The notes beneath the pieces are model-generated. The model had not been told where the DNA came from, ran no database searches, and saw only the letters and a list, made by a program, of their open reading frames with translations. A stretch of DNA of 64,000 nt from contig JAUIMM010000211.1 of NCBI GenBank assembly GCA_031769625.1, positions 10,373,001 to 10,437,000 on the forward strand. The letters are read 5' to 3'. This DNA is from Taudactylus pleione. Its lineage: Eukaryota > Chordata > Amphibia > Anura > Myobatrachidae. The position numbers and the translations under genes were made by a program. Shown here piece by piece: positions 10,529 to 25,500 of this stretch; within the stretch, counting starts at the first letter, position 1, and each line of letters starts with the position of its first letter.

Positions 10529-13500
10529 GTATGGTGCTATGTCCTAATGGCTGTCAATCTGTGTGATATTTTATTAGCACATTTTATTTTATCTTTTAAG
10601 GTGCATACACACACAACGAATTTTTGAACGATTATCGATAACAATATAGTTCAATCGTTGAAAAAATCGTTCACTTTCTGAGTTAAAACGATGAACGATT
10701 TTCGTTCATGCGCGTTCACGTTTGTAGTTTGTAGTTCACTCAGACTGACCAACTCAACGATTTTCAGTAAGGGAATATGCAAAAATTGTTTGTCGTTCTA
10801 AAAATCATTCATTACATTTAGTAAATGAACGATTTTAGTCAATTATTTTTGTTAATTTTTCCCTCGAAAAAATGAACGAAAATTGTTTACTAAAATCGTT
10901 CATTTACTAAATCGTTGTGTGTGTATGCAGCTTTATATACAAAAGTAACTTTATATTGTTCTGGTAATAAGACTGATATTTATGTATTTATTTTAAGCTG
11001 CAAGATGTTTATTTATTAAGCTGCTGTTTTTCAAAACGCCGATGTCCTGTGTTTTTTTTTTGCCGCGGGATTAAAAGCCTTTGTGAGAACGATCCCTTTT
11101 CTGCGACAGAAACAGCAGAAAATTGGCGGTTTTGTAAAACCGCACCCTGATAAACAATCCCCTAAAATTAATGGGACGTGAAGTTTAAGTCAAAAAGTCA
11201 CTTAGGTTTGGATTCCAAATATAATAAAAGGGGGTCTGTATTTTGGAATAATAAATATAATAGATTAAAGATATTTGTGAAAAGCCAGATAAACTGAGTC
11301 TCATGGAAGATATAAGGCAGTGGTCTCCAACATTAATTGAGGTGTGAGCTACTTTAGAAAAATGAAACCTCCTGAAGAGCTACTAAAATTGTACAAAAAA
11401 AAATCTGGCTAATAACCGAACAATTAAAGGTAATTTAATGAAAATGGGAAAAAAAATAAATGTTTCATAGAAAATAAAAATGCATTTAATTATTACAGTG
11501 ATATTGTAAATTTAAGAATGAATTACCGGCTCCAAGGAGGTACGTGCAGTAGAGGTGCAAAAGATATAGGGAGGGCTGCTGTGTCATTTTCTGGCAGGGC
11601 TGGAGGGGAGTCACTCGTTCTGCTGTAGCGTAGACGCTGTGGGTGGAACCACGAGGAAGCGCGTCAGGTGATTGCTGTAGAGGCTGCGGCAATCACCTGA
11701 CGTGCTTCCCTGTGGCTCCACCCATGGTGTCGATGCCACGGTGGAGCACACATAAGAGGTCACTTCCTCCACTCTGCAGTACTGCAGCTAGGAGAGCTAC
11801 CAAAATTAAGGCCGCAAACTACCGGTAGCTCGTGAGCTACAGGTTGGAGACCACTGAATAAGGCATATATCCCAATTTTTGGTGGTACCAGCAGCCGACT
11901 GGGGCTAAAATATTAACCCCCTGGAAAGGGGTGCGTGGCTGCATGTCACAGGGCGTGGCCACATATCATGGGGGGCATGCCCCGAATCAATGAGGCGTGG
12001 CCTCCCGTTATGGGACATAAGCATGTCACCTGGGCAGAGTGCCGACAGGCCTCAGCCAGGCCTCCAGACGACCGGCCAACGGCCCTTCTGGCATTTTCCA
12101 GATGTACAGTCCAGGCGTGGGTAGGACAGACCCAATTTAAAGGGAATGTCTGATTGTCCCGATGATCAGGTCCATTTGGGGACATTTGGGAGATATGTCC
12201 TACGGTGGCAAGAGAGGGTGACATTGAATATGTGGGAAAGGGGGCTAGGGCTGGCTCAGAGCTTATGAAGTGTGAAGTGACAGTGCACTTGGGTAGAAGT
12301 TGCAATAGTAGTATATGAGTCAAATGTATTAAGAAATGTAAAAATGACAAAACATATCACATATTGTACTAGTCTTGTCTGTATATGGCTCAGCATTCTA
12401 AAATCTCCACTCAACAACTAACTACAGTATTAATTGTCTGGTCTTGGTTCTGAGGCCCTGATTCAGAGCCAGACAGAGTCTGACAGAGCGTTCGCTCTGA
12501 ATCAGGGCCGTCCTTAATGTTTAGAGCGGCCTCCTGGCCGCTCGTATAGCTGTGGGTGACCACCCACAGCTATAGCGAGCGGCCAGGAAGATGGTCGCGA
12601 TGGTCAAGACCATCGCGACCATCGGGCTTGTGACGAGACCCTTGTGGTAGGGTCTCGTTGCCGCAAGCCCTGGAGTGCTTTCGGCTACAAAGGTGCCCCC
12701 TTTGTAGCGAGATCCGGAGCGACGGCTTGCCCGTCGCTATCTGGGTCTCGCGCATGCGCACGACGGAGCCGCCTCAGTCGTACGCATGCGCACTGGGCCA
12801 ACATCGACCCGCTTGCGAGTGCTCAGCGCTCGCGAGCGGGTCTGAATCAGGCCCTGACTTCCCAGGTCTGGAGTTAGTTGAGAGATTTAGGGGTCTATTC
12901 ATGAAGCAGAGAAGAGCCCTGTTTAGCTGAAATCAGGGCTCTTCTCTGCTTCGTGCTAATCATGGAGGTGGTTTACCGTGGAGAAGTGTATTACTTCCCC
13001 AGCAGCACCCCTGCTCCATGCCTGTATCGCATCACCATACTACTGTGCGCTGAGCACGATTCAGGAAGGAACGGAAAGCTCAGCTTCCGGTTCCCTCCTG
13101 TGGTACAGATTCGCCATCTGAGGATAGCGTGATCTGTTACAACAAGCCGGAAGCTGCATACTTCCCTGCTCTCTGTCAGGCACTCGGCGCTGGCTCCGCC
13201 CCTTTTCCCAGGGTCCATAGCTGCAGGTAGGTCTGACGTGACCTGCTGCTCTCGGACGCCGGCACATGCGGAGTGAGGAGCGGGGGAGGGATGCAGTAAT
13301 CCTTACCGCCGGACATCGCTATAGTACATATCGCATATGCACTAACATATGCGATCTGTACAGCAAAGGACAGCTCTTCCGATAAGACCTGTCCTTTGCG
13401 ATCTCTCCTGCACAGTGGACTTCCGGGTTTATGACCCGGGAGTCCATCTGCGCATGCGCAGTGACGGGACGGCCGTGGGGCATGCTGGGAGGGATCCAAT

Positions 13501-16500
13501 CGGATCCCTCATACCAGCGCGATGCGGTAGAAGCCCATAGGCTTCTAGAGGGTAACGCCAGCAATAGCTGGCGTTACTCTCCGCATCGCAGCCAGTTGGC
13601 CAGGAGATTGGTGCATACGGAAGATGCGGTAAACAGGGGGTTTTACCGCATTTTCCGTTTGGTGCATCCCGCCCCAGCTCTGTCATCTTACTGCACTACA
13701 AGGATCGGCGGAGGGGCCGGACAGCACCCGTAGACATCAGACAGGTAAGTGTACATGAATGGCTACTAACCTTCACTATATATCGCATCGATGTGATGCG
13801 ATATATAGCGATATCTTTTAGTAGCCACTTCATGTTCTACATGAATAGACCCCCCAATCTGTTCAGGCAGCTTGCAGGCACTTCTTCTCATGGATAGGCA
13901 GATTTTGCCCTTCCATGACTCTGGATGGGGTTATGAGGCTGTTCTCACTACAGTATGTAAGCTGTTGTTTCATCTTGTGAATCTCCTAACTGACGGTAGA
14001 TCTGGTTCTACAACTCTCTCTCCTCTGATACCTGGGTTGTCTACTTCAGTTTTATTGTTACCTTGCTAAGTTTTCAATGCTTTTGATTGGGCTCTTTGCT
14101 CAGGCTAAAGCAGTGACACAGAGTCTTCCATCAATCACCATAGTTGTGCTAATTTTTACTTTGTTGGAATCCCGATTAAAAAATTGCCGCAAACTTTTGG
14201 CCATTGCTAAAGCCTTACAGCATTCCTTCATTGGACCATAGGTTCCCACTTTTGCACTTTTCTTTAGGAACATGTGCATAGGCCTTGATTCCAAATCTAT
14301 ATAACACTCAACAGTGACCTGTCCCGTCTGCGTCATGCACTGTGGGAGGCAGCAACGGCTCCCACTGTAGTGGTGGAGATTGGAGCGACCAGTAGAGTAG
14401 AAGACTAAGTATAGCAGCTAGGCTGAGGTGACCCTGCACATGCTAAGTCCTCATTACTAGTATTCTAATATGCTGCTGCTCAGGCTTCTTTCTGTTGTGC
14501 TGTTCACATGGCTTTTTCTCTATAGCTCCACTAGGTAAGCAATTTTGGAGCTAACTGGCTATCATGATATACCATTCTATTTTGAATTGTGTCTGCAACG
14601 CAACTGCAGTCTTATTATGGAATCTGTATGATTTACCGCCGGACCCATGCCCGGTGGTTGGAATCCCGACAGCGGCATCCAGAGGAGGAAATCCCGATCG
14701 TCCTAAGGTAAGTATTGTCTAACCTAATCCTACCCCACAAAACCCTCCCTTAGGTGTGCCTAACCCTAACCTTCCCCCCCAGTGCCTAACCCTAATCCCG
14801 TCTCTAAGTGCCTAAACCTAACCCCCCTTCCCTGCCGCCTAACGCTAAGTCCCCCGGGGGGATGCCTAACCCTATGGTCCCCCCCGGGGGGGTGCCTAAC
14901 GCTAACCAACCCTTCCCCTAGCCTAAACCTAACCTCACGGGGGGGTGCCTAACCCTAATTCCCCCCCGGGAACCCTAAAACTAACCCTGCCCGCGGCTAT
15001 CCACGCTCGGCGCCCCGCGTCCCTTCGATCGGGATGCCGGGCGTTGGGCTCCCGGCGTATGTCTAATGACAGGCGTCGGCATATCGACGCCTGTCTTTGG
15101 ACCCTTGCCAGGATATTACAGTCGGGAAGCCAGCTGTCGGGATTAGGTCCGCGGGCTTCCCGACTGCATACCCATATTATCTGCACGTAGAATCTCTGAT
15201 ATCCTGTCAAACCTATTGCTTACTCGAGCAACAAATTCTTTGAGTTTCTACAGTAATCCATCCTTGCTGTTCTTGAGGAAATACTTGTTCCTTGTCCTTT
15301 GCTTTTCGGTCCTTACACGTCCATCTGTATCAGACCCAGTGACTGCTCCGCACTGCTGCTGCTGGGCTTTGTTAGATATTTTCTTGCCCTTTTTCCCTCT
15401 CAAGCAGGTAGTGCATTACATTGCCTGGCGGCACTGACCAGTCGTGATGCCATGAGTGAGCTACTGTACTCCTTAGTAATAATTGCTTTGGCGTCCCTAA
15501 GTCCTAGACATCGGTATCACACATTGATGCTGGTCATACTTTATCTCGCTCCGGCTTGGCAATGTTGACCTCTTCTTGTGTGATGTTTGCGGTCAACTAT
15601 CATCACCTTATTTTGTGACTTTCTTCATGGGCAAGTGGTTGCTTTCAAGACCGATCACATATCGTACATTACAGTATCTTCCTGGTGACGGTAGGGAAGA
15701 CTGGTGTAAGGTTCATCTATTCCTGTCCATTAGCTATGGTGACTTCTTACTTTGGTGGAGGGGCCTGATTCATCAAGGAACGCAAAGGAGAGAACGCACG
15801 CACTGCGCATGCGTATGCATTGCACTGGGCATGCGCGAAGTAGCCGGTGCGATCGGGTTATGGTACGGAGAGTACAAGCGGTGTGTACGCAGACCCTTCC
15901 GGTACTGATTGACAGGAAGTGCCGTTTGTGGGTGGTCAGGCGAACACAGGCGTTGTAATGCCGTTGTAGTGGCGTGCATAATTAAGGCAGCGAGGCGGCG
16001 TACGCAGCCGTACCGTAAGCTGTACAGGTCAGGTCAACCACTATTATGCTAATGGGTCCGATGGTTCTCAATGTTACCGATGTTTACGCTATCTTGTGTG
16101 CTGACCAGGCTGTGAGTAAAGGGAGATGGCGGCATAGTATGAGGCTGGGCGTCTGCAACTTGCGCTGCGGTCTCCGTGCGTATGCATTGATTGGCATATT
16201 CTACTATTCTGAGCTACGGCAAAGTGCGCTCGCAAGTGTCTGAAGACGCCCCCTTGCCACTCGCAACATACGTCATCTCGGGGAAATGTATGATTAATCG
16301 GGACCATCGTGAGCCATCGGAGCTGCTCGCAGCCCTTAGGGTTGCCTTTCCCCGCCGCAAGCACCGCGATCAGTGCGGGCTGAAATACATGCAGGTGACG
16401 TGTACAATGACGCTACTTTGCTAATTATGCACGCCCTTTAAACAGCGTTTTGGCGGCCAGACACGCCTGCGTTCGCAACACCACTCCCCCGTTCACATGC

Positions 16501-19500
16501 ACCTTCCCCTGTTACCACCCACAAACAGCTCTATCTGTCACTCAAAGCAGCGCCCTGATAGTGACTTACGAGTTACCAAAATCAGATCGCAACGAATGGC
16601 TTGCGCATGCGCACTGCGTATTATATGCATGCGCAGATGGGCGATCGCACCTTAGCGAGCGGGTCTGGATCAGTTCCTAAGGTTGCTCTGATGACGCTCA
16701 CTCACTTGTGTTGTGGCAGCCTCAATACCTGAGGAATCATCATCATCCCCTTTTGTAGCCACTTTTGACCTTCTGTTGATCATTTTGCAGGTCCAAGTTG
16801 ATTCCTTCCAGCTGACATCTGGGTGACCGGGTTTCTTGTATACGGAACATCCAAGTGTTCCACATTGCTGACTAATGTTCTTACGCCAGCCATGTGTGGT
16901 TAATGCTGCTTCTGCCCTGGGCACACATTGCCATGGCTTGTGCTCTCTGTTTTCCACTTTTAGCCATCCATAAGCATTGTCCGGGAATGCTGAAGTAAAC
17001 ATTGTGGTTTTTATTACAGAGCAAATATCATAAGGCCTCCGTGACTCGCGGCACGCCCCCTTGAAACGTAAACCACGCCCCCTTTGCGAGCACAGGGGGA
17101 CTGCCAGGGCTGATCTACAGCCCCTGTCCATCCCTGTGTATATATATATTTGTAAATGTTTTCAGTAGCTGTTTGATATAAGGCATCTTGTCTTTTACGT
17201 TTGCTGTACGTTTAAGGTAACCAGTAAATCTAACAATTAAAGATCTTTTAAAAGACATCAAATACTAGATGCGAAGATATCTCAAAATCATGAACACGTG
17301 GCGATTTATTTATATGGTAAATGAAAATAATCACATTATTGTTGTTGCTTTATTTGTATTTGAATCATGTCCGGGCTCATTGTGCGATCTCTCGGTAACT
17401 GTACCATAGACAGCGCCTTGCGACGATGGGTATTAACATGGCCGCCTGCTATGGGGCTGATTCAGATATGGGCGCTAATGCCACCGCCGCCGCTGCGCCT
17501 GTGTTCGCAGTGGATGTGCGAGAGTATGCAAATGTCGCAGGATTTGTATTGAGACCCCACCAGCGGCTTCGCAAATTCAAGCACTTGCGTGACACCAGTG
17601 CCATGTTTTCTACGTACAGGATTGCGGTCGCACAGACCGTTAGTGTCCGACACGCCCCAAAAACGGTAGCGACACGTCTACGTTTTTACTGCCACTACCC
17701 GTTACCTCCCCCAAATGCATCCTTACTGTCAATCACACGGCGGGAAAATAGTCGCTGCGACCGCCGACGGTAATGTAACTTGGTGCATGCGCAGTGCGAC
17801 TCAGGAGAATGTGCACCACCGATAATCGCTGAGCTGCGTAAACATCGTCATTACGTCCATCGCTGAATCAAGCGATAGTGTGAAAACTAATATGTCTTTA
17901 ATAATGAGGAGAAATATCAGAGTAATAACAATCGCAGGACTATGCTACTATGGACATTAATTGTAACAAAGCAAGATGTGGGCACTTGTACAAGTTGGTA
18001 TAGTTTGTTAAAGACATTGGGTCTGATTCAGAAGCGTACACAAGTGCACCGCTGATCGCAGATTCCCGATTATCGGGAATATGCGCGTGCTCAGGACCCA
18101 ATCCTGCGAGTGTGCAGAATGGGTCCTGAGTAATCGCACGCAGACCCTTGAATGCCTCTGCCTGATTGACAGGCAGAGGCATTTAAGGGGCGGGGACGGT
18201 CGTTGTTCCCGGAAACGGGGGCGTGTCCACTCCGTTTTCTGGGAATGGCCAGCCCAGGGTCTGCATTGATCAACGCAGTGTCCTGGGCTCGCAAGCCGAG
18301 CAATCTGAGTAAGCTGAGGCCCTGCGCCGTCCACCATCGCGACCATTGACCACCGATGGTCGCGATGGTGATCCCAGCCTGCGACCTCTGTCGCAGTGCT
18401 GGGATGGCAAATGCAGCAAGGGGTTACGTACACCTCCTGCTGCATTTGCATAATAGCAATGAGCGCCTGCGTGCAGCTTTACAATTGCGATCCTTCCTGA
18501 ATCAGTCCCTATGTCACAACAATACCTGTACTAAAGGAGTGTTTAATAAAATAAAAACATAAATATACTTGAACAATTTTTATAATAATGTCTCTTTACA
18601 CATAATAAAGTTTCTCTTTACATAACCTGAGCGACGAGCATGACATGAGGGCGCTGGACGAGACTGGGACTGATGTTGTTTATGGAACATGCTTATTATG
18701 GTTGTCTATGTGTTTTGGTCCAGGAACTGACGTCTCCTCGACTTATCAAGAGTCACCTCCCCTACCGCTTCCTGCCATTAGATCTGCACAACGGAGAGTC
18801 CAAGGTAATCCTGAGGCCACGCCCACTTCACGGGGCGCAAGAGCTGTGTTGTCTCTAGGGATGTTGTTCTTTACCTACTAAAGATAATAACTTTCTGTAT
18901 GACTGCACCAGCAACAGGTGGAAACAGCCATAGAAAACAACACTTTGGGGCGAGATGTAATAGGGTGTGAGTATAGAGCTATACTCTCACATTTTCAAAA
19001 CTCTCCCTAGGTAATAGGGTGCGAGAACATGCAAACTCGCATGTTTCTCACACCCTGCAACTCACTATGCCAAAACACGCATCCAGATGTTTTACTATTG
19101 TGAGCATACAACTCTGGCAATGTAATAGAGTGCGGGTGTTTTTAGAAGTGGAGATGTTGGCCATAGCAACCAATCAGATTCTAGCTATTATCTTCTAGAA
19201 GGTGCTAGTTAAATGGTAAGTTGAATCTGATTGGTTGCTATGGGCAACATCTCCACTTCTAAAAACTCTCACTTTACTAAATATACCGCTTTCTGTCTGA
19301 AAACTTGCAAAGAAAAAAAACAGACCTGCTTCAGTGTTGCGAGTCGAGCCTGAGCAGGTCCGAGTAACACAGAAAGATGCACAGATCCATGAGATCCGGG
19401 CCGTGCATGCTTCTGTATGTAGAAAAGAGATTAAATAGTAAAAAAAAAAAAATTAGGTGCATCCCTCCCCACAATCATAACCAGCTCCAGTCCTGGTTCT

Positions 19501-22500
19501 TAAAATACAGCTGGAAAATGCATAGGGGTCCCCTGTTCTTTAAGAACCAGCACAGTGCTCAGATGAGCCGGTCCTGGTTGTGGAAGTACAGGGGATAAAA
19601 TGAGTATGGTTCCCCTCTAATAGCAGGGGGGGGGTGTAATGCCATAGCCAGAGGGGCGGTGGGTGACGGGTTGATTGTGTTAAATGTGTGGTGTAGAAAA
19701 TAGTTTTAATAATATTTAATAATAATATTGTCTTTTGCTGCTGAACCACAGGTCCCAGCAAGCCCCACCCCAGCGCCACTGGTCCGATGGCGCCGAGGGC
19801 ACATGCCCTGCTCAACCCCCCCTAGTTAAGCCATTGCCCTGCAGCCAATCACCTCCCATTGTCCATGTAGAAATCCAGGGATACCTGTATGAAAAAACCC
19901 TTCCGCCGCGCGAATGACAGGGACCCATGTGTCTCCTGTGATTGCCGGAGCTGCCAGCCAATCAGCGGACGCCTCCGTAGGAGCTGTCCGCTGATTGGCT
20001 GTGCGCGGTCAGCCTGTCTCACACTTTCCCCCGTAGACTTCAATGGTGGGAAAGCTACATTGAAGTCTATGGTGGGAACCGCTACATTGTAGCCTATGAA
20101 GTTAACCACAAGGGTCACCTCAATTAACCTGCAGTTGCATCATTGGCTACAATATAGCGGTTCCCTCCATAATCTTCAATGGAGATTTCCCACCAGGTGG
20201 ACCTTACACACGGTCAGATCAGACAACGATCAGGTATCATTGTCTGATCCTCCTACATGTGCTCGATCGAGGTCCCTATAGTAACCAGGCTAATGCACGG
20301 TCGATGGTCGATATCCGTGCCCGCGCATCGTTTGGTCGTTTGAGGGGGCAAAAAAATTACGATTTTAACGATCAAACGATAAACAATATCGTTATCGTTT
20401 AAATCATCCTTTAAATCTGACCATGCGTATGCACCATATGTTTTACTGATCTGTGAAGGCTCCTGTATAACTCGGACCCTTTAATGCTAGTCGCATGAAA
20501 AAGTCAGAGGGCCTAATTCAGACCCACTCGCGAGCGTTGAGCGTTCGCAAGCGGGTCGATGTTGGCCCAGTGCGCATGCGCACGACGGACCCGGCTCCGT
20601 CGCGCGCATGCGTGAGATCCGAATAGTGACGGGCAAGCCGTCGCTATGGGTCTCGCTATAAAGGGGGCGTGCTGTCGATGGTGAGTGACAGCACGCCCCC
20701 TTTGGTGGGCGTGCCGGGGGCGTGGCTGGCCAGACGGAGGCGTTCCCATGGTAACGCCTACCGTCTGGGGCCAGCCCCACTGACATCACAAATGATGTCA
20801 GTGGGAGTGCTTTTGGCTCTGATAGAACTGAAAGCTCTCCAGGGCTTGCGGCAACGAGACCCTACCACAAGGGTCTCGTCGCAAGCCCAATGGTCGCGAT
20901 GGTCTTGACCATCGCGACCATCTTCCTGGCCGCTTGTTATAGCTGTGGGTGGCTATTACATTTGGTGAGTTTTGAGACAAACTCGGACCTTTACATTTGC
21001 GAGAAGGTCTAAGTTTGTCTCATACAGAAAACTCACGCCCTATTACAGTGGTGGCTAACCTTGACACTCCAGATGTTGTGGAACTACATATCCCAGCATG
21101 CCTTGCCACAGTTTTAGCATGCCCTAATAGCAAAATGGTAGCAGTGCATGCTGGGATATGTAGTTCCACAACATCTGGAGTGTCAAGGTTAGCCACCAAG
21201 GCCCTATTACATCTCGCTCTTTATATGGGATTAAAATACAAGGGCCGATTCAGAGAACACTAGTCAGCTGCAATTTCGCCACATTGCGCACACAGAGCCA
21301 AATGCGGATGTGCAGAGTAGTACACATCTGTACTCCCACAATGCACCTTCCCATGCACCTGTTCGGGTAGCAGTCAGCATTATCAATGCCCTGTACAGTG
21401 CGAGAGGTGCATCTGAATCAGGCCCATCTCTGGATGTATAGTTGTGTTCTACATGTCCTCTGTAGTCACACTTGGGGCCTCATTCAGCGTGCACTGCTGA
21501 ACGCAGATTCCTGATGGTCAGGAATCTGCGAAGGCGCCCGACCCGTACTACGCATTTGCAGTATGAGTCCTGCGTGGTCGCACGCATACTGGCAATGATT
21601 GACAGTCTGCTGCCGTTTGTGGGCCGGAGAGGGGCCGCGAAGACCTCCGTTTCCCGAAACCGAGGTGCGTCTCTGCCGTTGGGGGGAGGGTAGAGGGCAT
21701 CATCTCCATCGGCTGACTGATTTCCTGGCCTCTTTCTCTCATCTGCGGCGGCCGGCTTGCGTGGGTCACTTAGCCGGCCGATGTTCTTGCAGATTATACG
21801 ATGCTGCGTTGTATTATAATTAATATATGCAGGTGGCGTGACTTGCTATAATTGCAAGGACGGAAGTGCAACTCTGCCTGCGAGCAGATGTGTCCTTTAT
21901 ACACCTATCTGTTATGCACCATACGGCACGAGATGCCTTCCACCACTTAGACTTCCCCCGCCATGGGGAGCGATTTGCGAACTCTAAGTACTTTTTCCTG
22001 AATTTTGCAGCTTATTCGCATAGTAGCCAAATTAATAGCTGCTTCTAGTGTCCTAGGTACTTAGGATTAGTCTTCTTGTCACAAAGGAATTGGTATAAAG
22101 GCACAGATTAAGCATAATGGACGCGAGGCGCGAAGCATGGCGCTCGTATGGGACATGAGGAGCCAGCGTCCTGACATTGTACTGATAGGAGGAAATGCAC
22201 TCGCTGCTTTGCAGGACTCCTCTTCTATAGGTTCCCTCCTTCCGTTCTATCCAACTTTGGGGTCTATTCACTAAGCCGTGGAGAGAGTTAAAGTGGAGAG
22301 AGATAAAAGTACCAACCAATCAGCTCCTAACTTAATTTTACTGGCTGTGTTTGAAAAATGACAGTTAGGAGCTTATGGAGTCTATTTACTAAGCTTTGTT
22401 AGGAGATAAAGTGAACTGAGATAATGTACCAGCCAATCAGCTCCTAACTGCCATGTCACAGGCTGCGTTTGAAAAATGGCAGTTAGGAGCTGATTGGCTG

Positions 22501-25500
22501 GTACCTTATCTCAGTTCCCTTTATCTCCTAACAAAGCTTAGTAAATAGACCCTTATGTCTCCATCCATTTTATGTCTCTCCGAGGCTTAGTACTTTGTTA
22601 CCGGAGTCCCGGATTCTGGTGGGACAACTGTATAAGATGATTCTGGGCTACATGTAAATGATGCTTGAAATAAGTATGTATGAAATCCAAGTTATTAACC
22701 AAAACTTGTCTTTGCAGGTTATCTATATGGCTCGCAACCCTAAAGACCTCGTAGTGTCATATTACCAATTTCACCGCTCCTTGAGGACAATGAGCTATAG
22801 GGGAACGTTCCAGGAGTTTTGCCGGAGATTCATGAATGACAGGTGTAAGAGAACGGGTTTCACCGTTAATGGGCAGAGAGAGTCTAGCGTTACTCGCTAG
22901 TAGTAACTAGGGGGGGGGAGGGTAAAACACATTTACAGAGATTCAGCATATAGTAATACATACATCGTAAAGTAAATATATATATCTAAACGGGATCCAT
23001 TCAATGTCCCGACAGTCGGGATGATGGCACTTAGAATGCCGACACCTGTCAGAATCCCGACGTCGGCATCCCGATGGTAAGTACTGGGGTTAGGGGGGAG
23101 GGTTAGGTTAGGGGTTAGAGTTAGGCACTAGGGGGGAGGGTTTGGTTTAGGTACCTGGGAGGGAGGGTTAGGGGTAGCGGTAGAGAGAGGGGGCGGGTTA
23201 GGATACTGACCAAGAGCTGTTGGTGTCCTAACCCCGTCGGGATTCTGGTCACCGGGATCCCGAACGCCGGCATCCCGTAACCAACCCATGTAATCTGACC
23301 TGCCCCAATGGCCAGAGCAGCTCCCAGCACTGCGCGTTCCGCGACTGCGAGACTTTGCTGCGACAACCGTATAGCAGAATAGTACAGTCCTATTTATGAT
23401 AACAAGAAATATTGACATCTAAATTCCAAAATGTTAATTTCCATATTTATACTCTCACTTCAGGAGGCAATGTTAATTAGCCCCGGGTTGTGTCGCGCAG
23501 TCTCTCTTCACGGAGCTGCTCATTTAGTAACTGAACCTGCCCCTATGTTATTTTGTTTCATTTCCGGAGCACAGACTTCTAGGAATCCCATTTTATTTTT
23601 GTCATTTATGTGTAATCCTCTGCTCCCAGGGCATCTATAGTATAGCACTAGCCAGGCAGGACTCTTCCTACAGGCAGACTGTTTGGCTGTTGTTGGAACT
23701 CATCAGTATAGGAAAGGATTTTCTATTGCCCTATTGCTATACTATGGGATCTATGTTTCTGGAGTGCAACATGGCAGCCGTGGTTACTGTTACTCACCTG
23801 GTACATTGCAGGTTCATAGTCATTCTTTTCAATTTCTACAGCTCAATTAAAGACAGTAATTAGATAGACAATGTCACTCTAGATAGACACCAGATGTTAG
23901 ACAGTCGATAGTTAGACAGGGACAAAAGTCAGACACACTAAAGTTCGACATGTAAGAAGGTCGACAGGCACAAAAGGTCGACAGTGTCAAAAGTTCGCCA
24001 TGAAAATGGTGGACACGAAAATGGTTGACAAATTTTTTTGTTTGTTTTTTTAGCCCTAATCTTCACCCTAACCATAAACATCCCCTTGGTGCCTAACCCT
24101 TCCTCCTGGTGCCTAACCCTTACTGTGGGGGTAAGTACCTAACCCTAACCCTCTAGTAAGTGCCTAAACCTAACCCTAAAAATAGAAAAAAAAAGGTGTT
24201 GACCATTTTCCTGTCTAACTTTTGACCCTGTTGACATTCTTAAGTGGCCCATCCACTAGCAGACATGAAAACGACTGCACAATTACGACATTGTAATCGT
24301 GCAGTCGTTTTGTCAGTCTGTGATGAGCCTGCACTGAACAAGCAGTCATTCAGTGCAGGCTAATCAATCATCTGCAAACATGCTCAACCTGACGTTTAGA
24401 TGTCTAAACGACCAGCAGGCACGGGCATCGCTGGTCACAATCACAATCAACCCGCCACCCACCGCCCTGTGCTGGTTGTACTAAGTACAGGGAGACCCTA
24501 CGTAATTTTTTTCCTGTACTTAGTCAACCAGAACTGGATTGGCAAAGTCCGGGGCTGGTTGTGTTTTTGGGGTGTGACCTCACGTCAATTTTTTTCTTAA
24601 TTTAACACTTCAATTGCTTTTTTCCAGCCAGATACATGCAGGCATCTCACTGATGTCTGCATGTATCTGTGTGCATCCGACCTGCTCATGCTCAAATCGA
24701 AAGCATGAAGCAGGTCTATTGTATTGGGGATTTGAAGAGTGATTTGAAGTCTGATTTTGAGGACGTTTTGAAATCCAATGATAGTAAATAAGGTTTTTGT
24801 GTGTTGGGCTATGTAAAAGTACCAATGTTTTTCCGATGGGCGATTTGAGGGCGATTTGAGTCCAAAGTCGATTTGAAGTCCGATTTTACATGCGATTTGG
24901 CCTTTAGTAAATACTCAAAACCAAAATCGAATCCAAATCGAATGAAAATCGCACCTCAAATCACTCAAAATGCAAAATCGACCTTTAGTAAATTACCCCC
25001 TGGTGTCTTATCTAGACATTGTCTATCTAATTACTGTCTATCTATAGTCCAGAACCAGGAGTTTACTATGGTAAGATGGAATATAGGGGGAGATTCACCA
25101 AATCTTCTAAACAGAACAAGTGGAGTTGCCGCCTGTAGGTGCTGATTCAGGGATGGACACTGTAGCACAGTCGCTGTGTCTTTGTACCCAGCGGCTGTGT
25201 GAAATTGTGTAAAAGCAGCAGGAGGCGTCTTATGTATGTATGCCGGCTTTTCTGATCTGATGCTGCATCCCAAGACTCAGCCATCGGATGTGCGGCAAAA
25301 TCACGCTGCCAGGGGCCATTGAAGCTGTGTCCAAAGAGGCAGGCCATTGGTTTCAGCACGCCCAGAAAACGGGGTCAGCAGTTTTCTGGAAAACTTGCCA
25401 TCACCACCCCCAGCAACATGTCAATCATGCTGCGGCCTTAAAACATATGCAGGCCTTAAAACATCAGAGATGATGGTTAATATTGAAATAACGTGCATCT

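Larger units (their letters stand above)
13856..17040 (-). pseudogene. Unidentified coding-like fragments on the minus strand, split by repeats
   Basis: Three stretches have protein-like minus-strand frames: 17131-16670 (contains [15 protein letters not shown] and [19 protein letters not shown]), a stop-interrupted part around 15740-15190 ([14 protein letters not shown] and, in another frame, [19 protein letters not shown]), and 14336-14100 ([20 protein letters not shown]). A CGGGAT-type element (14640-15180) and a MITE (15761-16678) separate them. The order and strand agree with one older insertion, perhaps a processed pseudogene or a mobile-element gene, later broken by the repeats. I do not recognise the protein, and continuity across the repeats is inferred. 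Confidence 0.3.
10529..18723 (+). other. SULT4A1 intron 2
   Basis: 8.2 kb intron. Bases 10936-11317, 11865-12450 and 17041-17450 show no gene or clear repeat. The rest is transposon-derived, listed separately. Confidence 0.7.
18805..22717 (+). other. SULT4A1 intron 3
   Basis: 3.9 kb intron. It contains several palindromic elements listed separately. Bases 19290-20500 hold short inverted repeats (for example CCAATCAGCGGACG with CGTCCGCTGATTGG-like partner near 19957-19998, and GGTGGGAA pairs near 20043-20190) but no recognised gene. Confidence 0.6.
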
